A DNA stretch of 64,000 nt from Methanobacterium subterraneum (GCF_002813695.1 NZ_CP017768.1:434001-498000), one strand, 5' to 3'; counted from the first letter of the stretch, positions 8,994 through 20,399 are shown. Notes: a model not told the origin generated them from the sequence alone. Program-made: numbers and translations.

Positions 8994-9983
8994 ATGGAAA
9001 AAATAATACTCGGCCTTCCTAAAGGAAGTTTAAACAATGTTAACCGGGGTAACACTTACCAGTTATTTGTTGATGCAGGTTATGAGGTTCGGGGATACGA
9101 ACCCGGTAAGGAAGAGAACGAAATCACCATCCTCAATGACCCTGAAATTAAGGGATTTCTAACCAGACCCCAGAGTGCACCAGTGGAACTCAATCGACAG
9201 ATTCTTGACCTGGCAATTATCGGAGAAGACTGGGTCCGGGAAGAATCAGTGAATCTAAAAGAACAACTCATAAAAAAAGTTGGAGATCTGGATTACGGTC
9301 AAACCAGGCTCATCGTGGCCGTCCCCAGCGATGATCCTTATGAATCTCTGTCTGAATTTTTCAGGGCCAATAAGGGTCGGGAAAATCCCATACTCTGTTT
9401 CACCGAGTACCCCAACCTCACCCGTCAGTTCTTCATGGAAAACGATGGTTACCAGGAATTATTCGGTGAAAGCAAACCTTTAGTTCAGGTACGTGGTCTG
9501 TGGGATGGGGACAATGAAATGGTCCAGATAATTAACTCCGACGGCGCCACCGAGGTTTACATAGCAAAAGGAGCCGACCTGGTTGTGGACAACACCCAAA
9601 CTGGTAGTAGCCTCCGGAAAGCAGGACTCAAAATCCTGGAAACCATTATGGAATCCAGTGCAGGATTATACGCTGGTCCCAGCTGCACACAGGAAAAGGC
9701 AGAAAAGGCAAGGATTATATTTGAACAATTATTCGGAGCAATAAAGGCAAGGAAATACTTCGATGTTAAATTTAATATTGCTAACCAGAAACTGGACAAT
9801 GTAAAGGATTTCTTAATGTCCAATGAATACTGTTCTGATGAACCCACCGCAGTTAAAGGAAGCAGTTTCTCCCAAGTTAATGTCTTGATTCCTAAAAATA
9901 AATTCCCAGAAATGTTAAAAGGAATAAAAACCTTCGGAGCCTCTGCTATTGTCCGGGAAAATGTTAAACAGTATGTGCAGTAA
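8994..9983 (+). CDS. hisG: ATP phosphoribosyltransferase (HisG) family protein
   Basis: This is a 329-residue protein, longer than most HisG (about 280-300). The start [13 protein letters not shown] matches the HisG N-terminus. The block LAIIGEDWV corresponds to the GxTGxDW region. The segment with [20 protein letters not shown] aligns with the PRPP-binding D-x-V-x-T-G loop. A C-terminal regulatory-type domain ends with GASAIVREN. HisG makes the first step of histidine synthesis, condensing ATP with PRPP. It differs from canonical archaeal HisG by an insertion between residues about 100 and 165, and no other his gene is nearby, so it could be a divergent paralogue with another substrate. GGAG precedes the ATG. 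Confidence 0.75.
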   Translation: MEKIILGLPKGSLNNVNRGNTYQLFVDAGYEVRGYEPGKEENEITILNDPEIKGFLTRPQSAPVELNRQILDLAIIGEDWVREESVNLKEQLIKKVGDLDYGQTRLIVAVPSDDPYESLSEFFRANKGRENPILCFTEYPNLTRQFFMENDGYQELFGESKPLVQVRGLWDGDNEMVQIINSDGATEVYIAKGADLVVDNTQTGSSLRKAGLKILETIMESSAGLYAGPSCTQEKAEKARIIFEQLFGAIKARKYFDVKFNIANQKLDNVKDFLMSNEYCSDEPTAVKGSSFSQVNVLIPKNKFPEMLKGIKTFGASAIVRENVKQYVQ

Positions 9984-10155
9984 ATCAGGATTAGATTTAT
10001 CCATTAAAATAGAGTACTTTCAGAAAAAAATTAACTAAATAATTTTTTAAAGTATTTGGAAGTTCTCTTATACATTTTTTTTCATCAAATATAATAGGAC
10101 CTCTCAGTTATATTTTGAAGACTTAACTCTATCAATAGACTTATTCACTTTAATT

Positions 10156-11067
10156 TCACATATCCTTATCTATTGAGACCTTATTACTGTGCAGGAACCG
10201 TGTAATCTCCGATTTAACCTTTTCATAATGGCCTAATAACAGATGACCGCCATCAGGCAAAGCCAACAGACGAGATTGGGGAATTCTTTCAACCAGGCTC
10301 TGTGCATTTTCATGGAGTGCTAGTGGATCATCTTGAGCACTGATCACCAATGTTGGAATCGCAATATCTTCAAAGGGATAGTTTTCGTTATTAGAACTGT
10401 TAAAAATCTCAGGAGATGAAGTGTAGATATCAAAAAAACTCCCATCAACCCTTGCACTAACTGGCAGTATGTGGTACAGTAGATCTCTAACTTCAGCCTC
10501 ATATTCTTGTGTAAGTGTAAATTCCTTAGGCACACCAATCCAGGCATCCTGAACCCACGACCCGAAATAGGTGATGGTTGCCCAGTATATAAAATCATTT
10601 TTAAAGAAGATATTGAATATGGCTTTGGACATGACCGGACCCTTTCCAGGGGCCGCAGGAGAAACAAGAATAAGTGCTGAAACGCGCTCAGGGTAGCGCA
10701 GGGTGAACTGGATGGATGATGCTGAACCAGCAGAATAACCAACAACAGCAATCTTCTCCATATTCAATGAGTCCAAAAGGGAAGCGTAGGCATCAGCTTG
10801 CATTCCTACACTGGGTTTCTCTGGTATAGAGGAGCGTAGATAACCAAACCGTGAAACAGATATAACTTGGAACTGGGGGTCAATGGTCTTATTAGTCATC
10901 ATTAAACCCTGATCAAAGCCACCAGCATTGCCATGCACGGCTAGTATGGGGTAACCATTCCCGGTTCTAGCATACTCGATGGATCCACAGTTTGTCTCAA
11001 TTACCCTGCTATCCAGGTTACGGATATACTTTCTTATAGCTTGCATCTCGTTACGGTAACGTGTCAT
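10156..11067 (-). CDS. alpha/beta hydrolase
   Basis: This is a 303-residue alpha/beta-hydrolase fold protein. The oxyanion-side motif ILAVHGNAGGFDQG and the nucleophile elbow VVGYSAGSA (Ser at the centre of GYSAG) are clear. The acid is likely the Asp in ISAQDDPLA, and the catalytic His is in GGHLLLGH near the C-terminus. No signal peptide is seen, so it is probably cytoplasmic. The substrate cannot be told from sequence; similar proteins are esterases, haloperoxidase-like hydrolases or ring-cleavage product hydrolases. GGTGGTG precedes the start ATG. It stands alone, with 170-240 nt of gene-free AT-rich DNA on both sides. Confidence 0.85.
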   Translation of the reverse strand: MTRYRNEMQAIRKYIRNLDSRVIETNCGSIEYARTGNGYPILAVHGNAGGFDQGLMMTNKTIDPQFQVISVSRFGYLRSSIPEKPSVGMQADAYASLLDSLNMEKIAVVGYSAGSASSIQFTLRYPERVSALILVSPAAPGKGPVMSKAIFNIFFKNDFIYWATITYFGSWVQDAWIGVPKEFTLTQEYEAEVRDLLYHILPVSARVDGSFFDIYTSSPEIFNSSNNENYPFEDIAIPTLVISAQDDPLALHENAQSLVERIPQSRLLALPDGGHLLLGHYEKVKSEITRFLHSNKVSIDKDM

Positions 11068-11309
11068 TTACTAACACCACCAATACACAAATTTTTGCTA
11101 CTTTTACGGCAATCTAGAAAACATTTAAGGTAATCTGAAATTTTAACAATTGGATCTAAGGGTAAAATATATCATGGTCTATTATCCCATTAAATCTGGA
11201 TTGGATGTTGGAAGAAATGGGGTCGGATTAGGGTATGCCTTCATCAGATGGTAAAGTGTCCGGGTTAAAGGTCAATCTCCTGGAGGCGCTTCAGTAAATA
11301 TCTGGAAAC

Positions 11310-11774
11310 TCACGATTCTTCTGCCAGTTTTTTTAATATATTTAGAGCTTTAGGCCAGGTTTTCTCCAACATTTCCAACATCTCTTGATCTACACCCATA
11401 TCTGAATTTAAATCCACCCGTAGTTCAGTTTTACCATCCAAATCCTTAAATGTGTAATTTTCAAGTGAACCTGCCCATTCTTTAGCTTCCTGGCTTGAGG
11501 TATCTTCTTCGCCGTTAGACACTATGCCAACACTTTCGATGGAAATATACTCATATTTACGGTTCTCTTTGATTCGGCTCACCATTCCAGACAATTTACC
11601 GGTCTCATCTGGTGCAAGGAAAAGTATTTTACTTCCCTCAGCCCAATCACCGACGTAACTTGAACCAGGCATAAACACGTCAGTCCATTTTTCATAAGTA
11701 TCCTTATTGAGCATGGCCTTCCAGACCTTTTCTTTAGGTGCATTTATAACAATTGAATAATGCAGGGTTTCCAT
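11310..11774 (-). CDS. SRPBCC (AHSA1/START-like) protein, copy 2 of a tandem pair
   Basis: This is a 154-residue single-domain protein of the SRPBCC superfamily, which folds as a helix-grip around a hydrophobic cavity. It opens with SIVINAPKEKVWKAMLN and has the W..WAEGSKILFLAPDETGK block shared with its neighbour. It is clearly a paralogue of the gene at 11792-12253, so the pair arose by tandem duplication. An upstream in-frame ATG exists at 11789, but GGGGGAAG sits just before the ATG at 11774, so that start is preferred. It is the last gene of a four-gene run on this strand with other SRPBCC and VOC proteins. The ligand or activity is unknown; Hsp90 activation is not implied by the fold alone. 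Confidence 0.8.
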   Translation of the reverse strand: METLHYSIVINAPKEKVWKAMLNKDTYEKWTDVFMPGSSYVGDWAEGSKILFLAPDETGKLSGMVSRIKENRKYEYISIESVGIVSNGEEDTSSQEAKEWAGSLENYTFKDLDGKTELRVDLNSDMGVDQEMLEMLEKTWPKALNILKKLAEES

Positions 11775-11791
11775 ATAATCTTCCCCCATTT

Positions 11792-12253
11792 TTATTTTTC
11801 AACCAGTTCTTTAAGCTTTTCCAGTGCTTCCTGCCACATGCCATGGTATATTTCTTTATAATCCTCGGGTATATCCATAACTGGAAATAGTTCCACCAGT
11901 ACCTCAGTGGAGCCATCTAACTCTTTTAACGTGTAATTTTCAAGCGCACCAGCATACACCGTTGCTTCTTTACTGGTGATATCTTCTTGTTCATCCTTTA
12001 CCATACCAATATTTTCGATTGATACAAATTCATATGGTTTATAATCCTTTATTCGATTGACTGTACCAGATATTTTCCCGGTTTCATCCGGTGCGAGGAA
12101 AAGTATTTTACTGCCTTTACTCCAGTCACCCGTATAATATATTTCCGGGATAAATACGTCTGCCCATTTTCCGTATGTATCCTTACCGAGCATGGTTTCC
12201 CAGACCTTTTTTTTAGGTGCATTTATAATGATTGAGAAATGTAGTTTTTCCAT
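11792..12253 (-). CDS. SRPBCC (AHSA1/START-like) protein, copy 1 of a tandem pair
   Basis: This is a 153-residue SRPBCC protein opening with SIIINAPKKKVWETMLGK and sharing GSKILFLAPDETGK with the following gene. The most divergent part is the C-terminal helix. The ATG at 12253 has AAGGAG about seven bases upstream; the longer frame from 12280 would place that site inside the coding region. It belongs to the run of four genes on the minus strand (13601 to 11310) with short spacers of about 13-50 nt, so co-transcription is likely. Such clusters of VOC and SRPBCC genes are common in soil bacteria, so acquisition by transfer is possible but not shown here. Confidence 0.8.
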   Translation of the reverse strand: MEKLHFSIIINAPKKKVWETMLGKDTYGKWADVFIPEIYYTGDWSKGSKILFLAPDETGKISGTVNRIKDYKPYEFVSIENIGMVKDEQEDITSKEATVYAGALENYTLKELDGSTEVLVELFPVMDIPEDYKEIYHGMWQEALEKLKELVEK

Positions 12254-12301
12254 ATTAAACACTCCTTGTACAAAACACATTTTATTTATCTTTTTATTGG
12301 T

Positions 12302-12778
12302 CTATCTTCCCTCATACGCCTGCTTTAACTTATCTATGTCAAGTTTATTCATTTGCATCATGGACTTCATCACTCTCTGGGATTTCTCTGGGTCTGGATC
12401 ATTTAAGAATTCAAATAAAAAACTGGGAACGATCTGCCAGGCTAAACCAAATTTATCCTTAACCCAACCGGGTCCCAGTTCCATTCCTCCCTCTTTGAGT
12501 TTTTCCCACAACTCATCAACCTCTTTCTGAGTATCACAGTTCACGAATAACGATAAAGCTTCAGTAAATTTGAATTGTGGATTATCATTTAATGCATAAA
12601 AATCCTGTCCTTCGAGTTGGAAGTTAACAGACATAACTGATCCTTCCGGGCCGGGGCCGGATTTCCCGTATCGCATAGTATTTATTATCTTTGAATTTTT
12701 AAAGATGGATGTATAGAACTTAGCTGCCTCTTCAGCTTTACTGTCTTCAAACCATAAGAATGGTACTATTTTTTGCAT
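12302..12778 (-). CDS. PhnB-like VOC-family protein
   Basis: This is a 158-residue protein of the vicinal-oxygen-chelate superfamily, in the PhnB/3-demethylubiquinone-methyltransferase-like group: it starts [19 protein letters not shown] and includes [29 protein letters not shown] and the C-terminal [17 protein letters not shown]. These proteins are dimeric and mostly of unknown function. AAAGGA overlaps the end of the preceding gene and is at the right distance for the ATG at 12778, so I take that start rather than the in-frame ATG six bases earlier or the much longer open frame, which would run back into the neighbour. It is the second gene of the operon. Confidence 0.85.
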   Translation of the reverse strand: MQKIVPFLWFEDSKAEEAAKFYTSIFKNSKIINTMRYGKSGPGPEGSVMSVNFQLEGQDFYALNDNPQFKFTEALSLFVNCDTQKEVDELWEKLKEGGMELGPGWVKDKFGLAWQIVPSFLFEFLNDPDPEKSQRVMKSMMQMNKLDIDKLKQAYEGR

Positions 12779-12791
12779 TTCAATCATTCCT

Positions 12792-13601
<810 letters not shown>

Positions 13602-13922
13602 AATCTAACACCTCTTTTTAACTGAATAAATGAATAAAAAAAATTTTAAATTGTTAAAATTATTTTAAATCCTTTCTCAATGCATTGATGAAGTGAAATC
13701 TTATCTAATATATCATAATCTTAAATCACCCTAAATCATATTTTCTCACCTTAATACAGTATATTTTATTACTTTTAGAATAATAATATTCCTATCATCT
13801 GAACATATAAGCATGGTCCAAACATTAAATAGAAATACAAAAAATTAGTAAATGAGAAATGATGAAAATTCTAATATCTGTATTATTGTAAGGGAAAATT
13901 TTAATTAAAAAGGGGATAAAAG
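13602..13922. other. gene-free AT-rich intergenic region
   Basis: About 320 nt between divergent transcription units. I see no convincing ORF or RNA gene. It must hold the promoters of the VOC/SRPBCC operon (to the left) and of the gene at 13923 (to the right). AT-rich tracts are present throughout, so no single TATA box stands out. Confidence 0.5.
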
Positions 13923-14690
13923 ATGAAACAGTTTTTGATCACTCCGGCAGCAGGTAAAAGACTCATTGCCAGGGCACTAAAGGATCATTCGGCCATTAAA
14001 GATGCCATTAAATCTGGGGTCGTGGTTATCATTGCCGGGACAACCAACGGATACGTGGCTGAGGAGATACTGTCCTCTGTCAATCAACTGGAAGGTTTTT
14101 CCAGGAAAAGGTTCTTCCGAGGTATTGTACTACCTCCAGTTGGTCTTACCAGTGAATCGGGACGTTTGAAGGATGAAAGTGGATTTCCAGGAGACGTGGT
14201 CCTGGTGGATGGTGTCTGGAAGAAGGGCCTCACTATATTCGATGTTATAGATGACCTTAAAGAAGGGGATGTTATCCTGAAAGGGGCAAATGCCCTGGAT
14301 GTCTCCGATAAAAAAGCTGCCATTTATATTGGTCATCCCCAGGGAGGGACTATTGGGGCGGCTTTACAGGCAGTGGTGGGTCGCAGGGTGCGTTTAATCC
14401 TCCCGGTTGGTCTTGAAAAACGAGTCACTAATGATCTGGATGACCTCGCCCTATGCCTTAACTCCCCGGGAGCAAAGGGACCGCGACTTTTACCAGTGGT
14501 AGGGGAAGTTTTCACAGAAATAGAAGCCCTGGCCAGTTTAACCGGTGCCCATGCAGAAATGGTGGCTGCCGGGGGAGTTGCCGGTGCAGAAGGTTCAATA
14601 TGGCTGGCTGTCAGTGGGAAATCAGTAGAAGTGGAAGCTGCTCAGGAATTGATAAAATCCATATCAAAAGAACCTCAATTCACCTTTTAA
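13923..14690 (+). CDS. conserved protein of unknown function
   Basis: This is a 255-residue soluble protein that I do not recognise as a named family. It begins [19 protein letters not shown] and is rich in Gly and Val, with motifs such as [29 protein letters not shown] and [20 protein letters not shown], suggesting an alpha/beta fold with nucleotide- or sugar-like ligand loops. No membrane segment or signal peptide is visible. The start is supported by AAGGGG seven bases upstream. It is convergent with the glutamine-synthetase-family gene, only 28 nt apart, and is monocistronic. Confidence 0.8.
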   Translation: MKQFLITPAAGKRLIARALKDHSAIKDAIKSGVVVIIAGTTNGYVAEEILSSVNQLEGFSRKRFFRGIVLPPVGLTSESGRLKDESGFPGDVVLVDGVWKKGLTIFDVIDDLKEGDVILKGANALDVSDKKAAIYIGHPQGGTIGAALQAVVGRRVRLILPVGLEKRVTNDLDDLALCLNSPGAKGPRLLPVVGEVFTEIEALASLTGAHAEMVAAGGVAGAEGSIWLAVSGKSVEVEAAQELIKSISKEPQFTF

Positions 14691-14718
14691 ATTTCAATTA
14701 TTAAATTTATTCTCTTTT

Positions 14719-16071
14719 TCAATACTTTTCAAGCAATAATTCAACTTCTTTGGCAGATGGTAAGTTTTTCAGGGTTTCGTATTCTGTTTTTTTAACTGCT
14801 AAATATGATCTGGAAAGATTCTCCCCCATGGCATTTAAAATAACTTCATCCTTTTCAAGATTATCCAGTGTTTCCCCCATATTCCCTGGGAGTGGTTTAA
14901 CTCCCATCTCATCCATCTCCCTGGTTGAAAGGGTAGCAGGATCAAGTTGCACAGGTTTTTCCAGCACCATTTTTTCCTGAATACCATCCAGTCCCGCTGC
15001 AATCACTACCCCCAGGGCCAGGTAGGGATTGGCAGATGCATCCACAGTTTTAAGTTCAAAATGCCTTACTTTACCATCATCCTCCCTGATCACCCTGATG
15101 GCAGCTTCCCGGTTATTCAAACCCCATACCTGATATGCCCCACTCCACATCTGGGGACGTATCCTGCGGTAAGATCGGGGGATGGGGGTGGTGATGGCCA
15201 TCAACGCCGGCAAATGATACAGAATCCCGGCTATGAATTGTTTTCCAGTTTCGCTAAGGCCATATTTACATTCAGGGTCATGTAAAATGTTTTTATCATC
15301 CTTCCACAGGCTGAGGTGGAGATGACATCCATTAGCTGCCTTATCCGGGAATATCTTCGGAAGGAATGATCCCCTAAGATTGTGCTTACTGGCTATGGCC
15401 TTCACTGTCTCCCGGAAGACGATCTGATTACTGGCAGCCCCCAACGCATCGGTGTATCCCACGGTTATTTCGTGCTGGCCCGGACCAGACTCTGGATAGT
15501 ACTGTTCAACCGTTATGTTCTGGACAATTAAGGCCTCAACTATATCCATTATGATATTGTGGTTTAAATCCATGGAAAATGAAGAAGAAAAAGGGGTAAA
15601 ATCTGAGGGTTCTACTGATAAACCATTTCTGATGTTTTTATGGTTATTTTTCCATTTCTGTTTTAGGAGATAAAATTCATTTTCAAAGGCTGCTTTAACC
15701 TCTAAACCTTCCTTCTGGAGTTTGGTGATCATTCTTTTCAAAAATCCACGTGGACAGTTCTCCCAAACCTTGTCTTCAATGAACATGTCACCCATAACCC
15801 GAGCATGTCCTGGAGCATAGGGTATTGGTGTTAAAGTTGACATATCACCCTTCAATGTTATTTCTCCCACAGGATCCAATCCACATCCGGCTACAACACC
15901 GTCGTACATCACTGGAACTCCCTGCTGACCACGGGAAATACCCACGGCAACCTCCTGATCATTCACCGAGTCCACGCAAACTGCCTTCGCCCGGATGATA
16001 TTAGCATTGTCACACCATAATACGCGTATAAAACGGATTTGGGAATTTGATATGTCTTTTATTTTATTCAT
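14719..16071 (-). CDS. glutamine synthetase family protein
   Basis: This is a 450-residue protein with the main glutamine-synthetase motifs: [10 protein letters not shown] (metal-binding ExE), [10 protein letters not shown] (metal and glutamate site), [10 protein letters not shown] (ATP/metal His), [10 protein letters not shown] (active-site Arg) and [10 protein letters not shown] near the end. Sequence details differ from the biosynthetic GlnA of methanogens, for instance [10 protein letters not shown] in place of the usual GMHxHxSL, and it resembles the GlnA-like gamma-glutamyl ligases that join glutamate to amines. It may therefore act on a substrate other than ammonia. GGTGACG precedes the ATG. 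Three tandem 19-bp repeats lie about 115 nt upstream. An adenylylation-type Tyr site is not evident. Confidence 0.85.
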   Translation of the reverse strand: MNKIKDISNSQIRFIRVLWCDNANIIRAKAVCVDSVNDQEVAVGISRGQQGVPVMYDGVVAGCGLDPVGEITLKGDMSTLTPIPYAPGHARVMGDMFIEDKVWENCPRGFLKRMITKLQKEGLEVKAAFENEFYLLKQKWKNNHKNIRNGLSVEPSDFTPFSSSFSMDLNHNIIMDIVEALIVQNITVEQYYPESGPGQHEITVGYTDALGAASNQIVFRETVKAIASKHNLRGSFLPKIFPDKAANGCHLHLSLWKDDKNILHDPECKYGLSETGKQFIAGILYHLPALMAITTPIPRSYRRIRPQMWSGAYQVWGLNNREAAIRVIREDDGKVRHFELKTVDASANPYLALGVVIAAGLDGIQEKMVLEKPVQLDPATLSTREMDEMGVKPLPGNMGETLDNLEKDEVILNAMGENLSRSYLAVKKTEYETLKNLPSAKEVELLLEKY

Positions 16072-16184
16072 AACGTCACCAATGGCCTTATAATTAATGA
16101 TTATGACTTCAGATTATTTAACTGTGATGATTTTTCAGGCAGCTGTAATGAAAATTGCTAATGTCCTATCTGTGGATAATTAAA

Positions 16185-16241
16185 AATGAGTCCGTTAGAA
16201 ATTAATGAGTCCGGTTAAATTTAATGAGTCCGGATTGAAAT
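16185..16241. repeat. three tandem 19-bp repeats, core AATGAGTCCG
   Basis: The ten bases AATGAGTCCG recur at 16185, 16204 and 16223, exactly 19 nt apart, and the AT-rich remainder of each unit is similar. The repeats lie in the 219-nt gap between the helicase gene end and the start of the glutamine-synthetase-family gene, upstream of the latter. They could be binding sites for a regulator on one face spaced just under two helix turns, or replication slippage. Confidence 0.85.
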
Positions 16242-16290
16242 TAAGAAAATTTAACTATTTAAAAAATCAAATTGTTTTGATTAATAATTA

Positions 16291-18912
16291 TTACCCATCA
16301 ATCTCTTTAATTATAGCCTCATGCATTCTGCGGATGAATTCTATTCGCTCTTCATACTTTAAAACATCCAGATACCCTTGTGATACTAAGTTAAAGGCAA
16401 ATGGTGATGGAATTTTAGTATTTATCTGTTTGATCTCCATTTTGCCATTTTCAATCAATTCTAAAACTTTCCGTGCATTTTTAACATCCATGAAGTCTTC
16501 GGTAACCTCTCGACGGGCTTCTTTGAGTATGGGGAAGTTGGGATCCAGTTCCTTAACGAACTTTAAGAGTATTTTACCCTTCACCTGCTGACGGCCAACA
16601 GACTTTTCCTGACCTTTATAGCGCCGGAGGATCATTAGAGAACGTCCAGCACAGTGGCGGAAACGCCCGGCTAATGTTTCAGTGCGGTCAATTGCCTCTT
16701 TAAGGAATTCTTCCAGGTTTTCAGTGGTAAGCTCCTTGAAAGCCTCAAGGGCACCGATTTTGCCTTCACTGGAAAGGTAAAATCCATTATCGGAGATGGA
16801 TATCATCACATCGTGCCGGTATCTCCGGGCAATAACGTAGGCCAGGGCACGGCTGAGTGCATCGTTAACCCTTCTCCCGAAGAGTGAATGGAACACCACG
16901 AACTTACGGCCACCAAAACCGGTGTAATACTCCACAAGGAGGGTTTTAAGGTTGGGAACCACTGCGTAGAGGTACTGCTCCCGGAAGTACTGGTATATTG
17001 AATTGGCAGCATTATGATCAAGGTAGAGGTAGTCGTGTATGAATTCAATGATCTCCTCCTTACTCCGGCCCTTTTTAAACTCCCACTCCAGAATCCCCCG
17101 GAACTTCTGGATGGACAGCGCCAGGTCAAAGGACAATGGGAGTTGTTCTGAAAACCAGGAGGGGATGGTAGGGGGGCCGGAAGCTGGACTCACATTAACG
17201 CTCATTCCCCGGGCGTAGTTGAAACGGTAGATCCGCCCGCCCAGAACGAAACTGTCTCCTTTTTTCAGTTTTTCCATGAAGTCCTCTTCAATACGACCCA
17301 CCACCTCACCACTGCATTTCACCACAGCAGCGCTGCGGTCGGGTATGGTTCCGATGTTGGTGGAATATAACATACGGGCCAGTTTACCTCGTTTCCCCAT
17401 ACGGTTTTCATCCCAGTCCACCCAGATCTTGGCATAAACGTAACGATCCTCCAGACGGGTGTACTCCCCTGCAAGGTAACTTAAAACACTTTTGTAATCT
17501 TCATCTTTAAGTTCACGGTAGGGATAACTCCTCCGGATAAGTTGGAGGGCTTCGTCCAGGTTCCAGCGTTGTTCAATGGCCATACCATAGATTTGCTGGC
17601 TTAAAACATCCAAACAGTTCTCGGGGATGTGTATTTCATCGATCTTACCTTCTAAAGCGTTTTTTAGGATGAGAGCACATTCCACCAGGTCATCCCGATC
17701 CACCACCATCATCCGCCCCTTGGATTTCTCATGGAGCTGATGACCACTCCTACCTATCCTCTGCAGAGCCCGGGAAACAGATTTGGGACTGGAAACCAGC
17801 ACTACCAGGTCAATATAACCTATATCAATTCCCAGCTCCAGGCTGGTGGAGGAAACAACCACCTTCAGTTCTCCCTCCTTTAATTTGTTCTCTGCTTCCA
17901 GGCGGTGTTCCCGGGAGAGACTGGAATGGTGGGCCATGATGTTCTGGTCATGGTAACTATTTGGATACCTCTTTTTAAGGTTGAAAACCACACTCTCGGT
18001 ACCACTACGGGTGTTGGTGAAAATCAGTGTGGTCTGATGCTCCTGGATAAGGTCATGGAGCATACGGTACATGGCCTTATTGGTTTCATCAGGTGAAGTG
18101 GCTATTATATCCTTAACCGGGCAGATAACTTCCATGTCCAACTGTTTCAAGTAATTAACATCCACAATGAGACAGTCCCGTGGCTGGCCATAATGGTAAC
18201 CCACCAGGAATTCGGCCATCCTCTCCAAAGGGTGTACGGTGGCACTGAGCCCAATGCGCACAAAACCGCCGGTGAGGTTTTCCAGTCTCTCCAGGCTGAG
18301 ACTGAGGTGCACTCCACGTTTGTTCTCAGCCAGGGAGTGTATCTCGTCTATTATAACGTAGCGAATTTTGGATAACTTTTCCCGGAATTTGGGTGCGCAG
18401 AGCAGGATGGAAAGAGATTCAGGGGTGGTAATCAAAATGTGAGGGGGGTTTTTGAGCATTTTAGACCGTTCATACTGGCTGGTGTCCCCGGTACGCACTG
18501 CCTTACGGATGCCCAGTTCCCTTCCTGATATTTGCTCAATCTCAGTTAAGGGTTCTTCCAGGTTCTTCTCAATATCATTATCCAAGGCCTTCAGGGGTGA
18601 TATGTAAAGGCAGTAGACCCTGTCCTCCAGGATTTCCTGGTCTGCCAGGCGGGTGAGTTCACTGATAATGGACAGGAAGGCAGTGAGGGTTTTACCAGAA
18701 CCAGTGGGTGATGAGACCAGCACATTTTTCCCCTGGTGTATGTCCACAATGGACTGGCGCTGTGCCTCGGAAAAGGTTTCAAACTTCCCCTGGAACCATT
18801 TCCTGGCCCAGGGATGTAAAATTTTATAAATATCCTTATCAGAATATTTTTTATCCTGTTTTACTATCATCTTATCGGTAAATTTGATTTTTATACTTTC
18901 TTTAATTTTCAT
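16291..18912 (-). CDS. lhr: Lhr-type ATP-dependent DNA helicase
   Basis: This is an 873-residue superfamily 2 helicase. Walker A is [15 protein letters not shown], Walker B is [19 protein letters not shown], motif III is GLSATVHP, and motif VI is [12 protein letters not shown]. The long C-terminal part with the winged helix and Lhr-core domain ([37 protein letters not shown]) identifies large helicase-related proteins, 3'-5' DNA translocases linked to repair. The start is uncertain: ATG at 18912 or at 18858, and neither has a strong ribosome binding site. It lies about 100 nt after a metallophosphoesterase gene on the same strand, an arrangement also known for bacterial Lhr-core clusters, which suggests joint action on DNA ends. 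Confidence 0.9.
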   Translation of the reverse strand: MKIKESIKIKFTDKMIVKQDKKYSDKDIYKILHPWARKWFQGKFETFSEAQRQSIVDIHQGKNVLVSSPTGSGKTLTAFLSIISELTRLADQEILEDRVYCLYISPLKALDNDIEKNLEEPLTEIEQISGRELGIRKAVRTGDTSQYERSKMLKNPPHILITTPESLSILLCAPKFREKLSKIRYVIIDEIHSLAENKRGVHLSLSLERLENLTGGFVRIGLSATVHPLERMAEFLVGYHYGQPRDCLIVDVNYLKQLDMEVICPVKDIIATSPDETNKAMYRMLHDLIQEHQTTLIFTNTRSGTESVVFNLKKRYPNSYHDQNIMAHHSSLSREHRLEAENKLKEGELKVVVSSTSLELGIDIGYIDLVVLVSSPKSVSRALQRIGRSGHQLHEKSKGRMMVVDRDDLVECALILKNALEGKIDEIHIPENCLDVLSQQIYGMAIEQRWNLDEALQLIRRSYPYRELKDEDYKSVLSYLAGEYTRLEDRYVYAKIWVDWDENRMGKRGKLARMLYSTNIGTIPDRSAAVVKCSGEVVGRIEEDFMEKLKKGDSFVLGGRIYRFNYARGMSVNVSPASGPPTIPSWFSEQLPLSFDLALSIQKFRGILEWEFKKGRSKEEIIEFIHDYLYLDHNAANSIYQYFREQYLYAVVPNLKTLLVEYYTGFGGRKFVVFHSLFGRRVNDALSRALAYVIARRYRHDVMISISDNGFYLSSEGKIGALEAFKELTTENLEEFLKEAIDRTETLAGRFRHCAGRSLMILRRYKGQEKSVGRQQVKGKILLKFVKELDPNFPILKEARREVTEDFMDVKNARKVLELIENGKMEIKQINTKIPSPFAFNLVSQGYLDVLKYEERIEFIRRMHEAIIKEIDG

Positions 18913-19016
18913 AGACTTCTATCAAATTATTCAATTACACTTTCTTTAAAATACCCATTATGCCTTCTTTAATGAATAAATTAGTTCTTTTCTTTTGATG
19001 ATTTAATTAGGTGAAT

Positions 19017-19784
19017 TTAGTCAAAATCTATAAAATGGGCGTCATAGGGGTATGGTTCCTGTTGAACATTCAAAAGATGTTTTATAGTGCCAAAGTAGAA
19101 GGTTTCAAAGTTTTCAACACCGAAAACCTCCATAGCATTATTATTAGCTTCTTTCAGGAAGGGGGAGAGAAGTTTCTCGTGGAGAACATCGGATCCTTCG
19201 GTAATGAAGTTGAAAGATGGCATTACAATGATTTTTTTATCCCGAAAATCTCCTTTCAGGTAACATTTAATTTTTTCCATCCTCTCACCACTTCTTATTC
19301 CCACTGAAGGGTGTTCATGTCCAATTATAATGGTTTTTTCCGTGATGTCATCCCATTTTGTAGGTATCTTATCTCCGTGAATCATCAGAAAATTACCAGT
19401 TGAATAATGGGGATATACTTCTAATCCTGTTTTCTGGGCAATTATGGGTGTTAGGGGGTCGTGGTTACCTTTGATAAGTATTATGTCCTGAAAGCGTTCC
19501 TTAAGGTAGTCAATGAATTTCAGGGTTTCCTCCCACTCCTGGCGATTAATCTTACCAAACTCGTGTTTCAGGTCACCGTTTATAATTATTTTGGTGCAAT
19601 CACTCCTGGAGCGAATTTCTTCCATTCTTTTGATGATCTTGGGGTACTGGAATTTAGGTATCATTATGCCCTGGTAATTGAGGGCTTCTTCATATCCCAG
19701 GTGAAGATCAGATATTATCAGGTGATCTTCAACTTCCAGGGCTAGATCCAGAATTTTAGCACCTAAAATATTATTTTGAACCAT
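19017..19784 (-). CDS. metallophosphoesterase linked to the Lhr helicase
   Basis: This is a 255-residue calcineurin-like phosphoesterase. The metal-binding blocks are all present: [10 protein letters not shown] (DxH), [10 protein letters not shown] (GDxxH), [10 protein letters not shown] (GNHD) and [11 protein letters not shown] (GHxH). The ATG at 19784 has GAGGAC six bases before it; the upstream in-frame ATG at 19805 has none. Members of this subgroup are DNA nucleases or phosphodiesterases, and a homologue is commonly encoded beside Lhr helicases in bacteria and archaea. It would be transcribed ahead of the helicase. The 285-nt gap after it (19785-20069) is AT-rich and shows no gene. Confidence 0.9.
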   Translation of the reverse strand: MVQNNILGAKILDLALEVEDHLIISDLHLGYEEALNYQGIMIPKFQYPKIIKRMEEIRSRSDCTKIIINGDLKHEFGKINRQEWEETLKFIDYLKERFQDIILIKGNHDPLTPIIAQKTGLEVYPHYSTGNFLMIHGDKIPTKWDDITEKTIIIGHEHPSVGIRSGERMEKIKCYLKGDFRDKKIIVMPSFNFITEGSDVLHEKLLSPFLKEANNNAMEVFGVENFETFYFGTIKHLLNVQQEPYPYDAHFIDFD

Positions 19785-20069
19785 ATTTGTCCTCAAAATG
19801 TGCAAATATTTTTAGTAAGGTTGATTTGTTAAAATAGTTAAAAACTAATAAAAAATATCTTAAAAATTGTAAATTGATTAATGGGGGTATAATCTCATTG
19901 GAAAACTTGAATCAACCTATTGGATATCATTTGTAAATAAATTGGATACAATCATGTTAGGTATCATTTGGTAAATTCAATATTAGGGATCAAAAACTAC
20001 CTTAATTATGGTCATACTCTTTTATGATATTAGTTTAGGTGGTTAATTGTTTTATATTTTATTGTTATC

Positions 20070-20300
20070 CTAACTTTTTTTAGGCCACAACCATGAAAAA
20101 AAGATGTGAATAAGGAGTATAAATAGAAATGGTAAAAACAGATAGGTGTGTAACTGGAATGAAAGGTTTTTACTTAACAAACCTCCGGTTATGCCTTCTA
20201 TAGTCTGATAATAACTTATTCCCAGACCTGAAACTATAATTATGACTATTAGAATCAACAAAATCAGTTGAACAGTTCTTTTAACGGGTTTCCTGTCCAT
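20070..20300 (-). CDS. small membrane protein with a two-histidine helix
   Basis: This is a 76-residue protein with two membrane helices (about residues 9-29 and 52-71). The second helix carries two His residues 14 apart (QLHTYLFLPFLFILLIHI), the spacing used by b-type cytochromes to bind haem, and the pattern recalls the DUF4405/cytochrome-b-like family. Helix 1 has no His, so two copies would be needed for bis-His ligation of a haem. It follows the molybdopterin oxidoreductase gene on the same strand, 100 nt away, and could be its membrane electron partner, similar in spirit to MsrQ for MsrP. The haem-binding idea is inference, and Methanobacteriales are generally regarded as lacking cytochromes. 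Confidence 0.65.
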   Translation of the reverse strand: MDRKPVKRTVQLILLILIVIIIVSGLGISYYQTIEGITGGLLSKNLSFQLHTYLFLPFLFILLIHIFFSWLWPKKS

Positions 20301-20399
20301 GTGATCAGCTCAGATGGTTAGTATGATGTCATTTATACATCAGCCTTATTTACAATAAATATTCTCCCAAAACATTCCATTGAATGAACAAGGTTTGAA

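Noticed and set aside
9080..9847. Minus-strand ORFs of 63-96 codons opposite the HisG-like gene
   Set aside because: Shadows of the coding strand, with no ribosome binding sites or family features; the same applies to similar ORFs opposite other long genes.
11160..11309. Short frames between the alpha/beta hydrolase and the SRPBCC gene, including L-L-K-R-L-Q-E-I-D-L after the SRPBCC stop
   Set aside because: Too short, without start or ribosome binding site; probably chance.
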